Shown: one piece after another, positions 8,268 through 17,570 of the stretch
Position numbering within the stretch: the first letter of the stretch is position 1
Layout: the number at the start of each line of letters is the position of its first letter
Source: JAAYOS01 sp050950785
Lineage (GTDB): Bacteria; Bacillota; Clostridia; Oscillospirales; JAAYOS01
Assembly (NCBI GenBank): GCA_050950785.1
Contig: JBMNIG010000023.1
Location: 1 to 64,000 of the forward strand
Length of the DNA stretch: 64,000 bases
Reading direction: 5' to 3'
Notes under the pieces: generated by a model
Database searches by the model: none
Told to the model about the DNA's origin: nothing
What the model saw: the letters and a program-made list of their open reading frames with translations, nothing else
Program-made: the position numbers and the translations under genes

Positions 8268-9248
8268 GTTGGCGCTCCTCCTTTAACGGATAAAAACAGC
8301 GGACCTGCTGGTTCTCCGTCACATGAACCAAATCGGGCTCTTCGTTTTTACAACGCTCGGTTGCATATTTGCACCTCGGCGCAAACTTGCAGCCCTTAGG
8401 AAGGTCCAATGGATGGGGAACCGATCCCGGAATTGCATCCAATCTCTCGCCGCTCTTCGTATCAAGGCGGGGGATGGACATCATCAGGCCCTCAGTGTAT
8501 GGGTGCGAATAGTCACTTGCTGTAAATATTGTGCGAACAGGTGCCTTTTCAACGATCTGTCCGCTGTACATGACCGCAACTTCATCCGCCATCTGGTTGA
8601 TTACGCCAAGGTCATGTGTGATAAACAGTATTGATGTGCCCTTTTCTTTCTTCAGATCGTTCATCAGCTTAAGGATCTGAGCCTGAATAGTAACGTCAAG
8701 GGCAGTGGTTGGTTCATCAGCAATCAACAGGCTTGGTCTGCATGCAAGGGCCATTGCTATCATGACGCGCTGACGCATTCCACCGGAGAGCTGATGGGAT
8801 ACTGCTTTACTACATCTTCCGGATTTGGGATCTGTACGTCAGCAAGCATTTTAACAGCCTCTTTTGCAGCCTGCTTTTTTGTCATGTTTTGGTGAACCAT
8901 GAATGTTTCGGATATTTGACGTTCAATTGTAAACACCGGGTTGAGACTTGTCATTGGTTCCTGGAATATGACAGAAATCTCGTTTCCGCGTATTTTGTAC
9001 ATATCATTTATCGATATCTTGGTAAGGTCTTGTCCGTTGAACAGGATCTCTCCGCTGTCAATGTATCCGTTTCCGTCCAACAGACGCAAAATGCTCATTG
9101 CAGATACCGACTTGCCGCATCCGCTCTCGCCAACAAGGCCCAGAGTTTTGCCCGCTTCAACGGAGTAGGATACGCCATTGACAGCTTTGACGATACCGCG
9201 TTTAGTTTTGAAATATGTGTGCAGGTCTTTGATTTCTAACAAAGCCAC
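8257..9248 (-). pseudogene. oppD: oligopeptide ABC importer ATPase OppD, interrupted by a one-base frameshift
   Basis: The two halves of one OppD protein lie in different frames. The first half (GTG start at 9246-9248, ribosome binding site AAGGAGGG at 9256-9263) has Walker A GESGCGKS and Q-loop IFQEPMTSLNP and reaches the words VVKQYP. The second half resumes with SGGMRQRVMIAMALA (signature), LLIADEPTTALD (Walker B), THDLG and the Cys motif GCKFAPRCKYATERCK. The shift falls at the GGG of 8796-8798 (CCC on the coding strand); one extra C would restore VVKQYPHQLSGGMRQR. Both halves are otherwise well conserved, so this is either a recent mutation or a homopolymer error in the assembly. If real, the ATPase would be cut just before its signature motif. 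Confidence 0.85.
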
Positions 9249-9261
9249 TTCGTATCCCTCC

Positions 9262-11073
9262 TTATCGTTCGCCGGCCTTCGGATCGACGGCATCCCTAAG
9301 CGCGTCGCCGACTACGTTTATACATATGGTTGCTATGCTGAGGAAGAGGGCAGGGAAGACCCATCTCCACCAGTAATCTTGAAGAACGGTAGTACTGATA
9401 CTTGCCGTGAGCATATTTCCCCATGTCGGGCTTGGTTCTGTAACACCAAATCCTAGGAAGCTCAGAGATGACTCTGTCAACATGCTCGTTGCAAAGCTCA
9501 ATGTAAGGTTTACCAAAGCTACTGTGATCACATTGGGCAGTATATGCCGGAAAATGATCTTGACTTCTTTGATACCGATAGCCTTTGCCGCTGTTACGAA
9601 TTCCTGTTCACGCGCCGATAGCATCTGTGCACGGACCAGTCTCGCAATTCCCGGCCAGCTCAAAACACCTAATATTACCATTATCATAAATATTCGGCCG
9701 GTCTCAGGTATCTTGTTGCCAATCAGGTAGGAGAGGATCATTGCTAATGGTAGGAATGGCAATCCACCAACGATTTCTGCCATACGCATCAGGACCATGT
9801 CTATCTTCCCACCGTAGTAGCCGGAGAAGCCTCCTATGATAATGCCCAGGATTCCCGAAATAATGACCGATATGGCGCCGATCGTCAATGTTATCCTGCC
9901 ACCGGTCAACAGACGGAGAAATACGTTTCGTCCGTACTGGTCGGTTCCCATTAGATAGCCTTTGAGTCCCCAGGTATATACCTTACCGTTACTGTCGATG
10001 GCATAGTTTTGATAATAGTTTGAGTAGACCTTTTCAATATTGGACATCTTTGGAGCATTGGCCTGTCCGTGGTTGTTCTGACCCCAGGATACAACAGTAC
10101 CGTCGTTTAGCAGTACGGTAAAGTGTCCACGTCCCGCAGCGATCTGCTTGACGTTGCCTTGTACGCCTTCAGGAATAACATCCTCTTGGAAGGGGAATGA
10201 GCCCCAAAGGTATATATGGCCGTCGTCTGTGAGAACTGCTGCAGTTTTGTCGGTAGAGACAACATCAATGGCCCGTCCTTGCGCCTCTTCAGGCACTGCG
10301 TTGAAAGGAGTCTCTTTATTTGTCATGCAGACGACTTGTCCGTCATTTGTAACGGCAAGCGCTGTAGTTGTATTCAATGTAAATTTCTTTATGTTACCCT
10401 GATATGGGCCGGGTGAAATGCTGATAATGTTTTGATTTCCCCATATATATATTCTGCCGTCAGAGTCAAGCGCGACCGAAACCTGATGTCCTGCATCGAT
10501 CTGAACGATGTCCGCATCCTGCGCGTCCTGCGGAATCTTGTCAAGATTTAGCCTGTCATAACCCCATGTGTACATCGTGTTGTCTTCTGTCAACACAAGT
10601 ATGTGGTCAAGTCCGGTGGCAACCTGAGCGATCTTACCCATGCCTCTAGGCATTGCTTTCAGTTTGTCCGTTAGTGTTCCCCAAAGATAGAGGTTCCCGT
10701 TTTTGTCTATTCCCGCGCCGAAAGTCGATCCGCCGTCAATTTGCTTAGCATTATTTTTCAGCGCGCCGGGAACTTTCATAAAGTTGAATGCGGGTCTTAT
10801 ATTCTGCTGTGTTGCGTCTTGATAGTTTTTATCCAATGGTAATAGGGCTGACCCTAGGAAGCATGTGATAAATATTATCGCAAATAAGACCATGCCCACT
10901 ATGGCAAGACGTCTTGATAAAAAGTTTTTAATAATCGTGCGCATGGGACTTTGCATCTGCTCCTCCTCAAGAAGGGAGAGCTGTTGTTTTGGTTCCAACC
11001 CAAACATTCTGCGGAGCATTTCCTTAAAGGAGGATCCGTATGAACTTTTTTTCTTAGTATCTTTTTCAGACAT
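9262..11073 (-). CDS. oppC: oligopeptide ABC importer permease OppC with an inserted seven-repeat RCC1-like propeller
   Basis: A 603-residue permease, about twice the usual OppC length. Residues 1-50 are cytoplasmic and TM1 is about 54-80. Residues about 105-372 then form seven repeats of roughly 40 residues, each ending in a strand such as LYLWG, MYTWG, IYIWG, VVCM, IYLWG, VVSWG or VYTWG, most preceded by IDAGHQVSVALDSDG-like or VATGLDHILVLTEDN-like words. This is the RCC1 beta-propeller pattern. After it the normal permease resumes at GTDQYGRNVFLRLLTGGR (about 376-393), with five more membrane segments and the EAA coupling loop ATAAKAIG-like region (about 494-515). By OppC topology the propeller lies outside the cell. 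The frame is open throughout, and the start is backed by AGGAGGT. The permease assignment is firm; the role of the propeller is unknown. Confidence 0.92.
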   Translation of the reverse strand: MSEKDTKKKSSYGSSFKEMLRRMFGLEPKQQLSLLEEEQMQSPMRTIIKNFLSRRLAIVGMVLFAIIFITCFLGSALLPLDKNYQDATQQNIRPAFNFMKVPGALKNNAKQIDGGSTFGAGIDKNGNLYLWGTLTDKLKAMPRGMGKIAQVATGLDHILVLTEDNTMYTWGYDRLNLDKIPQDAQDADIVQIDAGHQVSVALDSDGRIYIWGNQNIISISPGPYQGNIKKFTLNTTTALAVTNDGQVVCMTNKETPFNAVPEEAQGRAIDVVSTDKTAAVLTDDGHIYLWGSFPFQEDVIPEGVQGNVKQIAAGRGHFTVLLNDGTVVSWGQNNHGQANAPKMSNIEKVYSNYYQNYAIDSNGKVYTWGLKGYLMGTDQYGRNVFLRLLTGGRITLTIGAISVIISGILGIIIGGFSGYYGGKIDMVLMRMAEIVGGLPFLPLAMILSYLIGNKIPETGRIFMIMVILGVLSWPGIARLVRAQMLSAREQEFVTAAKAIGIKEVKIIFRHILPNVITVALVNLTLSFATSMLTESSLSFLGFGVTEPSPTWGNMLTASISTTVLQDYWWRWVFPALFLSIATICINVVGDALRDAVDPKAGER

Positions 11074-11084
11074 GTCGGTACCTC

Positions 11085-12068
11085 CTAAGACAATTTGACA
11101 CGCGGGTCAACCAGAACATATGCAAGATCCATGATCAGGTAACCGGCTAATGATAAAACTACGTAGAACATTTGCATTGCAAGAACGACCATAAAGTCCT
11201 GCTGCATCAGTGAGTTTAACATGATCCTTCCCATTCCGGGATAGAGGAAGATGTTTTCAATAACTACTGAACCACTGAAAATGCTGATAAACCAGCTTAT
11301 GAGTATGGTCATAAAAGGTATCATGGCGTTTCTGAAGGCGTGCGAATAGATAACGACCTTTTCACGAAGTCCTTTTGCGCGAGCTGTACGGATATAGTCC
11401 ATTGTTAGTGTATCGATCATGGTTGCACGGACATATCGAACTATTCCTGCCAAGCTGCTGAACACCATCGCTGTCACAGGCAGTACAAGATAATACGCTC
11501 TGTCAAGGATGTACGCCCAACCTTCCAGCGTAACGCCGGGTGAGCTAACACCACTTATCGGGAACAGTCTTATCTTGACTGCAAACACGAATATAAACAA
11601 TATTGCAATAATAAAGCCTGGCAAGCTATAGCCAATTATCGTCAGCACCTGTGTAACACTGTCAAACAGTGACCCTTTGCGAACGGCTGTAGCAATTCCA
11701 AGTGGTATCGTAATAATAAACACAAAAACCAATGATACTATATTTAGTATGATCGTGTTTTTCATTGGAGCCTTTATCACTTCTACAACTTTTTGCTTGT
11801 AGACACTGGAAAATCCAAACTCACCACGAAGCATATTGCTCATCCAAGAGATGTATTGAACGTAAATTGGTTTGTCCAGACCTAGCTGTTCCCGCATATC
11901 CTGGTACATCTTATCGTACAGTTCAGGATCCATCGTCTCTCTGCTCCCCTCGAGCATCATGCGGGCGGGGTCTCCTGGCAAGCTTTTATAAATACCAAAC
12001 ATTAAAATAGAGAGTATAAAAAATACAAAAATTATATAAAGCAATCGGCGAAATATATATTTTATCAA
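11085..12068 (-). CDS. oppB: oligopeptide ABC importer permease OppB
   Basis: A 327-residue permease of normal length. It opens with KYIFRRLLYIIFVFF, the usual OppB TM1, followed by the motif LPGDPARMMLEG, and includes an extracytoplasmic loop with MREQLGLDKPIYVQYISW. The coupling loop YIRTARAKGLREKVV matches the EAA motif that contacts the ATPases. Six membrane segments are visible. The start is TTG (12066-12068), preceded by AAGGGGTGA. It sits between oppA and oppC with 11 bp to the next gene. Its partner OppC is the propeller-bearing permease, so the channel would be an OppB-OppC heterodimer. Confidence 0.92.
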   Translation of the reverse strand: MIKYIFRRLLYIIFVFFILSILMFGIYKSLPGDPARMMLEGSRETMDPELYDKMYQDMREQLGLDKPIYVQYISWMSNMLRGEFGFSSVYKQKVVEVIKAPMKNTIILNIVSLVFVFIITIPLGIATAVRKGSLFDSVTQVLTIIGYSLPGFIIAILFIFVFAVKIRLFPISGVSSPGVTLEGWAYILDRAYYLVLPVTAMVFSSLAGIVRYVRATMIDTLTMDYIRTARAKGLREKVVIYSHAFRNAMIPFMTILISWFISIFSGSVVIENIFLYPGMGRIMLNSLMQQDFMVVLAMQMFYVVLSLAGYLIMDLAYVLVDPRVKLS

Positions 12069-12253
12069 GGCTGACTCACCCCTTTGTGTTTTGCAGAGTA
12101 TGGAAACAGAGAAACTCCATTATCCTCCGGGTCAAGTAAATCATGCAGATCTCGTTTTCATGAAATGGAACAGCGTACAAAGGTTATGATATGCAATATA
12201 GCTCAAAAAAGTACATCCGCTGTCTAAACTCGAGAAATGCTTAAGCTTCTGAT

Positions 12254-12303
12254 GAGGAAAAAGGGTATACAAGCCCCTTTGCGTTGTACACCCTTATCCT
12301 CAT
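12254..12303 (-). terminator. hairpin between oppA and oppB
   Basis: On the minus strand GAGGATAAGGGTGTACAA pairs, with one mismatch and one bulged T, with TTGTATACCCTTTTTCCTC around a 10-base loop. It lies in the 285-bp space after the binding-protein stop. In Opp-type operons such hairpins usually reduce read-through or protect the upstream message, which gives more binding protein than permease. That role is inferred here. Confidence 0.6.
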
Positions 12304-12353
12304 TATCTCTATGGCTACTAATAAGTCTCTAGCCACTCCATAAGGAGTACTAT

Positions 12354-14348
12354 TTACTCGGTGACGTAGGCTCTCAGGATCGCGTACTCAAATCCCCACA
12401 GTGAGGATGGTGTGTAGTTCTGGAGCCTGTCGCTGTAGAATACGTGGTAGTCGTCAGAGTACAGCGGAATGTCAGGTAGCAGGTAGTTCCAGCGCTTCTG
12501 GAATTCAAGCCACTTCTGGGAGAATGCTTCTGTGTCACCAGGCTCGGTTCTTGCCATTTCATGAGCAAGTCTGTCGAGCTCATCATCAGCGATGAAGTTG
12601 GTGTTATAGGTTCCGCCGTAGGTTGCGAGATCCTTGTTGTAGTAGTATTCAGGATACTGAATCGGGTTGAACCCTGTTCCAAGGTTGAACATGTGGGTTG
12701 TGAGCTCGTCAACATCCTGGTAGTAGTTGTCAAGCAACTCAGCAAACTGAACTGTTGTACCGACAATCTTCATGCCGATTTCTTCAACGGCAGGTACCAG
12801 CATTGCGTTCAGCAAGTCGGATACCGGATTGTCAGGTGTGTTCATCCACTGAATTTCGAGAGGCATCAAAGTGCCATCATCAAGTTTCTTGTGGCGTAGT
12901 CCGGTGCCGGAGTAAGGATTGCCGTTTGCATCAAGTGTCCAGCCGCCGCTTTCAAGAACCTCAATAGCCTTATCTTTATTGTATGTGTACTGAGTAAGCT
13001 CAGTCTCAAGAGCATCCTTGTTTGCTGCGTATTCCCACTGTGCCTGGCCATAGTATCCGTTAACGACTATAGCAAAGCCCTGTGAGTACTGACGTGCAAA
13101 CTCGTCGCGGTCGAGCATCCAAGCAATAGCCTGGCGTACTTCAACAAACTGTGTCGGACCATGGTTACATGCAAATGCAATCTTGCCATAGCCGTGACGT
13201 GGATAGTGCGAATAGCTAAATCCGCCCTTCTCGACCAAGTCGAGACCTGTGTTGATGGATGTTCCTCCGGACTGCTCTCCGCCAATGTCGATCTGGCCTG
13301 TTGCAAGTTCATCAAACTCGGTTGAACTTGATGTGAGTTTGTAAACAAGGGTCTTGATTTTTGCTTTTGCTCCGTCATAATCGCCGAGATACAGCGGGTT
13401 TGCTTCGATAATGGCCTGGCTGCTCTCAGGATCATAGGAAACAAATTGATAAGGTCCACTTGTTACAGTTGGATTGTAACGGTATCCATCAGAGTTTTCA
13501 CCAAGAAATGCTTTCTGAAGTGCCTCAACTGTGAAGCCTTCTCCAAAGTAAGCGCCGTTTCCATCGTCCTTAACTTCAACGCCTGGAAGAAGTACGTGCA
13601 ATGGTGCGGGACCAACTGATGCCATGGTGATATCATGGAAATAAGGCAGATTCTCTGGATCGATGGTTACGGAGAACTCATATTCACCAAGAAGTCTTAC
13701 GCCGGTAAATACATCGCTCTCACCAGTGTTGTATGCCTTATATCCGACATAGTCAGTACCGGTAGCTGTCTGAGCGTTGTCAACCTGCTTGAACTCATCG
13801 GATGCATAAATCAGAAGGGATCCGACATAGTCTTTGGCAGTGATTTTTGTACCGTCATTGTAAGTAAGGTTGTCATAAATGACAAAACGATAGGTTTTGC
13901 TACCGTCAGCATTATCAATTCCTTCCCACTCTTTTACGGTAATGGGATCGAATATGTACATGCCTTCCTTAGTAAATGCGAGTGTGCTGTAGCCACCAAG
14001 CAGGATTTTGATCTCTGCGTTAGTTGCACTGTTGGTCCAACCGCTGACAAAGTCACCGTTAAGCTGGGTCGTTGAACCTTGGATAATCTGTCCTACAGGC
14101 TCATAAGGAGTAATCTGAGAAAGGATTTCCTCCTGGGTCATGTCCTGAAGTACTTCTGCTCCCAGGTGGGACAGATCGTATACAGGGCCTGTTGGTTCTT
14201 CGGTTTCGTCTGGGGTTTCTTCCCCTGGGGTGGTCGCTGGTGTTGGCGATTCGGTATCTACATCGCCTTGAGACACGCCACCGTCGCCGCAGGATGCAAA
14301 TGCCAAAATCATCATCACTGCAAGCAGTAGAGACAATAATCTCTTCAT
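12354..14348 (-). CDS. oppA: oligopeptide ABC importer substrate-binding lipoprotein OppA
   Basis: A 664-residue binding protein of the SBP_bac_5 family. It has a lipoprotein signal with lipobox FASC (Cys at about residue 20) and a Thr/Glu/Pro-rich linker (about 25-57). The fold includes SGPYQFVSYDPESSQAIIEANP, which corresponds to the family signature region, and the typical EVRQAIAWMLDRDEFA. The start has AGGAGG 10 bases upstream and a near-consensus promoter at 14479-14507. It is the first gene of the Opp operon and would deliver peptides to OppB/OppC outside the membrane. The exact ligand cannot be read from the sequence. At 664 residues it is somewhat longer than the typical 540-600. Confidence 0.9.
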   Translation of the reverse strand: MKRLLSLLLAVMMILAFASCGDGGVSQGDVDTESPTPATTPGEETPDETEEPTGPVYDLSHLGAEVLQDMTQEEILSQITPYEPVGQIIQGSTTQLNGDFVSGWTNSATNAEIKILLGGYSTLAFTKEGMYIFDPITVKEWEGIDNADGSKTYRFVIYDNLTYNDGTKITAKDYVGSLLIYASDEFKQVDNAQTATGTDYVGYKAYNTGESDVFTGVRLLGEYEFSVTIDPENLPYFHDITMASVGPAPLHVLLPGVEVKDDGNGAYFGEGFTVEALQKAFLGENSDGYRYNPTVTSGPYQFVSYDPESSQAIIEANPLYLGDYDGAKAKIKTLVYKLTSSSTEFDELATGQIDIGGEQSGGTSINTGLDLVEKGGFSYSHYPRHGYGKIAFACNHGPTQFVEVRQAIAWMLDRDEFARQYSQGFAIVVNGYYGQAQWEYAANKDALETELTQYTYNKDKAIEVLESGGWTLDANGNPYSGTGLRHKKLDDGTLMPLEIQWMNTPDNPVSDLLNAMLVPAVEEIGMKIVGTTVQFAELLDNYYQDVDELTTHMFNLGTGFNPIQYPEYYYNKDLATYGGTYNTNFIADDELDRLAHEMARTEPGDTEAFSQKWLEFQKRWNYLLPDIPLYSDDYHVFYSDRLQNYTPSSLWGFEYAILRAYVTE

Positions 14349-14478
14349 TTACGAATAACCTCCTAACATAATTCATTCGTTGTCCGGCTGGTTGCCGGTA
14401 ATAGATTCAATGCGAATTCGGCTATAGCCCTCACCGGATATCGCTTTGAAAACGAATTTTTTGTATTATAACACAAGC

Positions 14479-14507
14479 ATTATAGTTTCGCAAGACTTCA
14501 ACGTCAA
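14479..14507 (-). promoter_or_regulatory. sigma-A promoter of the Opp operon
   Basis: The minus strand reads TTGACG (14502-14507), a 17-bp spacer and TATAAT (14479-14484). It leaves a leader of about 125 bases before oppA. The rest of the 14349-14735 gap shows no gene. Confidence 0.8.
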
Positions 14508-14735
14508 TTTCCTACTTTAATTTTTTCCCTGTGTTTAGCGGGAAATAGATAACATGTTGCTTAAATGATACATAAATGTGATAAATTGTTTGTCGTATCC
14601 TGTCGGACTTTATCAAAGAAGCAAAATGCTATGTCGAATAAAGGGCGAATCATTAGTTAACCTGCCGAATGCTGTAAAATCGAGCCAAATTTTAAAAGCC
14701 TCTAATTGGCAACAAATTAGCAACGAAAAATTATA

Positions 14736-14766
14736 TTGAGCCGACATTTATATTAATGTCGGCTCA
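14736..14766 (-). terminator. terminator after ftsH
   Basis: A perfect inverted repeat TTGAGCCGACATT / AATGTCGGCTCAA with a short AT loop, followed on the minus strand by TATAATTTTT. It lies 34 bp past the ftsH stop and closes the housekeeping operon. Confidence 0.85.
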
Positions 14767-14799
14767 AAGTCGGCTCAAAAATTGGTTGATCGCTATTTA

Positions 14800-16674
14800 T
14801 CAAAAGTTGGGCAGTGTGTACTCCTCGTACTCATCGATGTCAGAAAAGGATCCTGTTTCGAAGAATCTTTCAAATGTATCTGAATCCATAGTCTCATGCT
14901 CAAGGAGGTATTCCGCAACTGAATGCAGCTTTTCGATCTCCCGGGTCAGAATTTCCTTACAACGTTCGTATGCGCTGTCGATAATGCGTTTTATTTCGCT
15001 GTCGATCTTAGAAGCAACGCTTTCCGAGTAGTTTCTGGTCGAGGCAAAGTCCCTGCCCAAGAAAACTTCGTCATGTTCCGAACCAAAAGCTATTGGTCCC
15101 AACTCATCACTCATACCGTAGCGTGTGACCATCTTACGGGCTATCTCTGTGGCGCGCTGGATGTCATTTGACGCGCCGCTTGAAATATCATCCAAAACTA
15201 ATTTCTCAGCAACGCGGCCGCCTAGGAGGCTGACAATACGCTCGAACATTTCGCTTTTGGACATGAAAAACTTATCCTCATTTGGCAGTGAAATCGTCAT
15301 TCCGCCGGCTGCACCACGTGGAATAATCGAAATCTGGTGAACGGGATCGTGATGCTCCAGGTTTTTCATTACGATAGCATGACCGCTCTCGTGATAGGCG
15401 GTGAGTTTTCTCTCCTTATCGGAGATGACCCGGCTTTTCTTTGCCGGACCGGCAATGACCTTGATCATCGCCTCTTCGATGTCTTCCATTTTTATGACCT
15501 TGCGGCCCTGCCTTACAGCAAGAAGGGCGGCCTCATTGAGAAGATTCTCAAGGTCGGCGGGGGAGAAGCCCCCGGTCGTCTTTGCAACTATTCCAAGGTT
15601 TACGCCTGCATCAAGCGGTTTACCGCGGGAATGTATTTTTAGGACTGCTTCACGTCCGCGAACATCGGGCAACCCTACATATACCTGACGGTCAAAGCGG
15701 CCCGGACGCAACAGAGCCGGATCCAGGATATCCTGCCGATTGGTGGCAGCCATAATAATGACGCCTTCATTATTTCCGAAACCGTCCATCTCCACCAACA
15801 GCTGGTTTAGTGTCTGTTCACGTTCGTCGTGGCCGCCGCCCATGCCGGCTCCACGCTGGCGTCCAACAGCATCGATTTCATCAATGAAGATGATTGATGG
15901 TGCAACCTTTTTAGCCTGCTCAAACAGGTCACGTACTCTCGAAGCACCAACACCTACGTACAACTCAACAAAGTCCGAACCGGATATAGAGAGGAACTGA
16001 ACGCCCGCTTCTCCTGCCACAGCCTTTGCCAGATAGGTCTTTCCGGTTCCGGGAGGTCCCACAAGAAGGACTCCCTTTGGGATACGCGCTCCGATCTCTA
16101 TAAAGCGCTTTGGATTCTTCAGAAAATCAACGATTTCCTGAAGCTCATATTTTTCTTCTTCCGCGCCGGCAACATCGGCAAAGGTCACCTTCTTTTTCTC
16201 GTCGGTTCCAAGCCTGGTTCGGGCACGGCCAAACTTCATGGCGGTGTTTGCGCCGCCACCGCCGCCAACGCCGCTTCGGTTAAACAGAAAATACCACAGC
16301 AAAACAAATATGACTATTACAACAAGGTAGGGGACAAACATCATCCACCATGGTGTTTCAAAACCCTCGATGTAATTGGCATATCTTATTTTGCCGGCGT
16401 CCAGTTGATTGCGTATCGTTTCTCCCAGATCTTCCACAAAAATGGACATGTATGGGATCGTATACTGAATTACAGTCTCGTCATCGAGCCTGGCCGTTAG
16501 CACATTTCCCTCAATCGTATACTCGATGACCCTGCCTTCCTTAAAAAAACGGTATACATCCGAATACGGAGGCTCCACAGGCTTTGCCGACTGGTACAGC
16601 ATATAGATCGTAGCCAGAAGGATGCCGATAACAAGGATGTAAAAACCGATATCCTTCAGATTAAGCTTTTTCAA
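14800..16674 (-). CDS. ftsH: ATP-dependent zinc metalloprotease FtsH
   Basis: A 624-residue membrane-bound AAA+ protease that degrades misfolded and regulatory membrane and cytosolic proteins. It has two membrane segments (about 10-27 and 109-130) flanking a small outer domain, then a glycine-rich linker, Walker A GPPGTGKT (206-213), Walker B IIFIDE (261-266), the second region of homology with TNRQDILDPALLRPGRFD, and the zinc site HESGH (428-432). The start is TTG (16672-16674) behind AGGAAGTG. It follows hpt by 17 bp, the common tilS-hpt-ftsH order of Firmicutes. Confidence 0.97.
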   Translation of the reverse strand: MKKLNLKDIGFYILVIGILLATIYMLYQSAKPVEPPYSDVYRFFKEGRVIEYTIEGNVLTARLDDETVIQYTIPYMSIFVEDLGETIRNQLDAGKIRYANYIEGFETPWWMMFVPYLVVIVIFVLLWYFLFNRSGVGGGGGANTAMKFGRARTRLGTDEKKKVTFADVAGAEEEKYELQEIVDFLKNPKRFIEIGARIPKGVLLVGPPGTGKTYLAKAVAGEAGVQFLSISGSDFVELYVGVGASRVRDLFEQAKKVAPSIIFIDEIDAVGRQRGAGMGGGHDEREQTLNQLLVEMDGFGNNEGVIIMAATNRQDILDPALLRPGRFDRQVYVGLPDVRGREAVLKIHSRGKPLDAGVNLGIVAKTTGGFSPADLENLLNEAALLAVRQGRKVIKMEDIEEAMIKVIAGPAKKSRVISDKERKLTAYHESGHAIVMKNLEHHDPVHQISIIPRGAAGGMTISLPNEDKFFMSKSEMFERIVSLLGGRVAEKLVLDDISSGASNDIQRATEIARKMVTRYGMSDELGPIAFGSEHDEVFLGRDFASTRNYSESVASKIDSEIKRIIDSAYERCKEILTREIEKLHSVAEYLLEHETMDSDTFERFFETGSFSDIDEYEEYTLPNF

Positions 16675-16691
16675 TAACGTTCACTTCCTTC

Positions 16692-17276
16692 TTACTCGTC
16701 ACTGTATATCGACGGATCCAACACCCCTATCATCGGTAGGTTGCGGTATCTTTCAGCGTAATCGAGACCGTATCCAACAATGAACTTGTCGGGTATAGTA
16801 AAGCCGACGTAATCTGCCGTGATCTCGGCGGTGCGCCTTCCGGGCTTATCAAGAAGCGTACATATGCGCACTGAGGCCGGCTTTTTGGTTTCCAATATTC
16901 TTTTAATATAGCTTAGCGTCAGACCGCTGTCAAGAATATCCTCCACAATCAGGATATGCCTGTTTTCTATGTCAATATCCAAGTCTTTTATAATCTTGAC
17001 CGCTCCGGTGGACTTGGATTTGGTTCCGTATGAGGAGACGATCATAAAATCTATCGTGCAGTCGAAGTCCAGTTCGCGAACCAGATCTGCCATAAAAACA
17101 AATGAGCCCTTCAAAATGCTTAAAAGTAGCGGCCGTTTGTCATTGTATTCCTCTTTGATCTCAACTGCAAGCTCTCCGATCCTCTCTTTGATCTGCTGCT
17201 CAGTGAGGAGTATTTCGGTGAGATCCTCCGTGAGTTTTTTGTGCACCCCACCATTAAAATTTTTGCTGTTTGGCAT
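16692..17276 (-). CDS. hpt: hypoxanthine phosphoribosyltransferase
   Basis: A 194-residue purine salvage enzyme that makes IMP and GMP from hypoxanthine or guanine and PRPP. The PRPP-binding motif is HILIVEDILDSGLTL, and SILKGSFVFMADLVREL and IPDKFIVGYGLDYAERYRNL are typical of bacterial HPRT. The N-terminal extension MPNSKNFNGGVHKKL is a few residues longer than usual, so a slightly internal start is possible, though ATG at 17274-17276 follows GGAGAGGA. It sits between tilS and ftsH; in several Firmicutes TilS and Hpt also act together on ftsH transcription, which is family knowledge only. Confidence 0.95.
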   Translation of the reverse strand: MPNSKNFNGGVHKKLTEDLTEILLTEQQIKERIGELAVEIKEEYNDKRPLLLSILKGSFVFMADLVRELDFDCTIDFMIVSSYGTKSKSTGAVKIIKDLDIDIENRHILIVEDILDSGLTLSYIKRILETKKPASVRICTLLDKPGRRTAEITADYVGFTIPDKFIVGYGLDYAERYRNLPMIGVLDPSIYSDE

Positions 17277-17570
17277 ACTAATATCCTCTCCATTTTCTAT
17301 TTCTATTAATTTAGTTTTTCAAAATATATATATAAAAATATATATTTTGAATTTTTACAGACATTTCACCGTTTCCACCCATTATACAGGCAGCGGGGAA
17401 TGTGCACAAGAGTCAAAGTAAAAATTGCCGGTGAAAAAACCAGCTTAGCAGTAATTACCTGATCGTCAACCCGCAATCATTATCTGCCGAAATCTTATTT
17501 ATTGAATATATTTAAATGTATATAATGAAATTCGACATAATCATACCGTCATTTAACTGCCATTTGACTT

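Noticed and set aside
8257..9293. Two separate ATPase genes in place of one oppD
   Set aside because: Each half lacks motifs that the other supplies (Walker A and Q-loop in one; signature, Walker B and Cys motif in the other). They join exactly with one added base, and the second half has no ribosome binding site.
9262..11073. The RCC1 part of OppC as an assembly chimera
   Set aside because: The frame is open across both junctions, the seven repeats are complete, the insertion falls precisely in the loop between TM1 and the conserved permease core, and the base composition does not change. A chimera is therefore unlikely, though reads would settle it.
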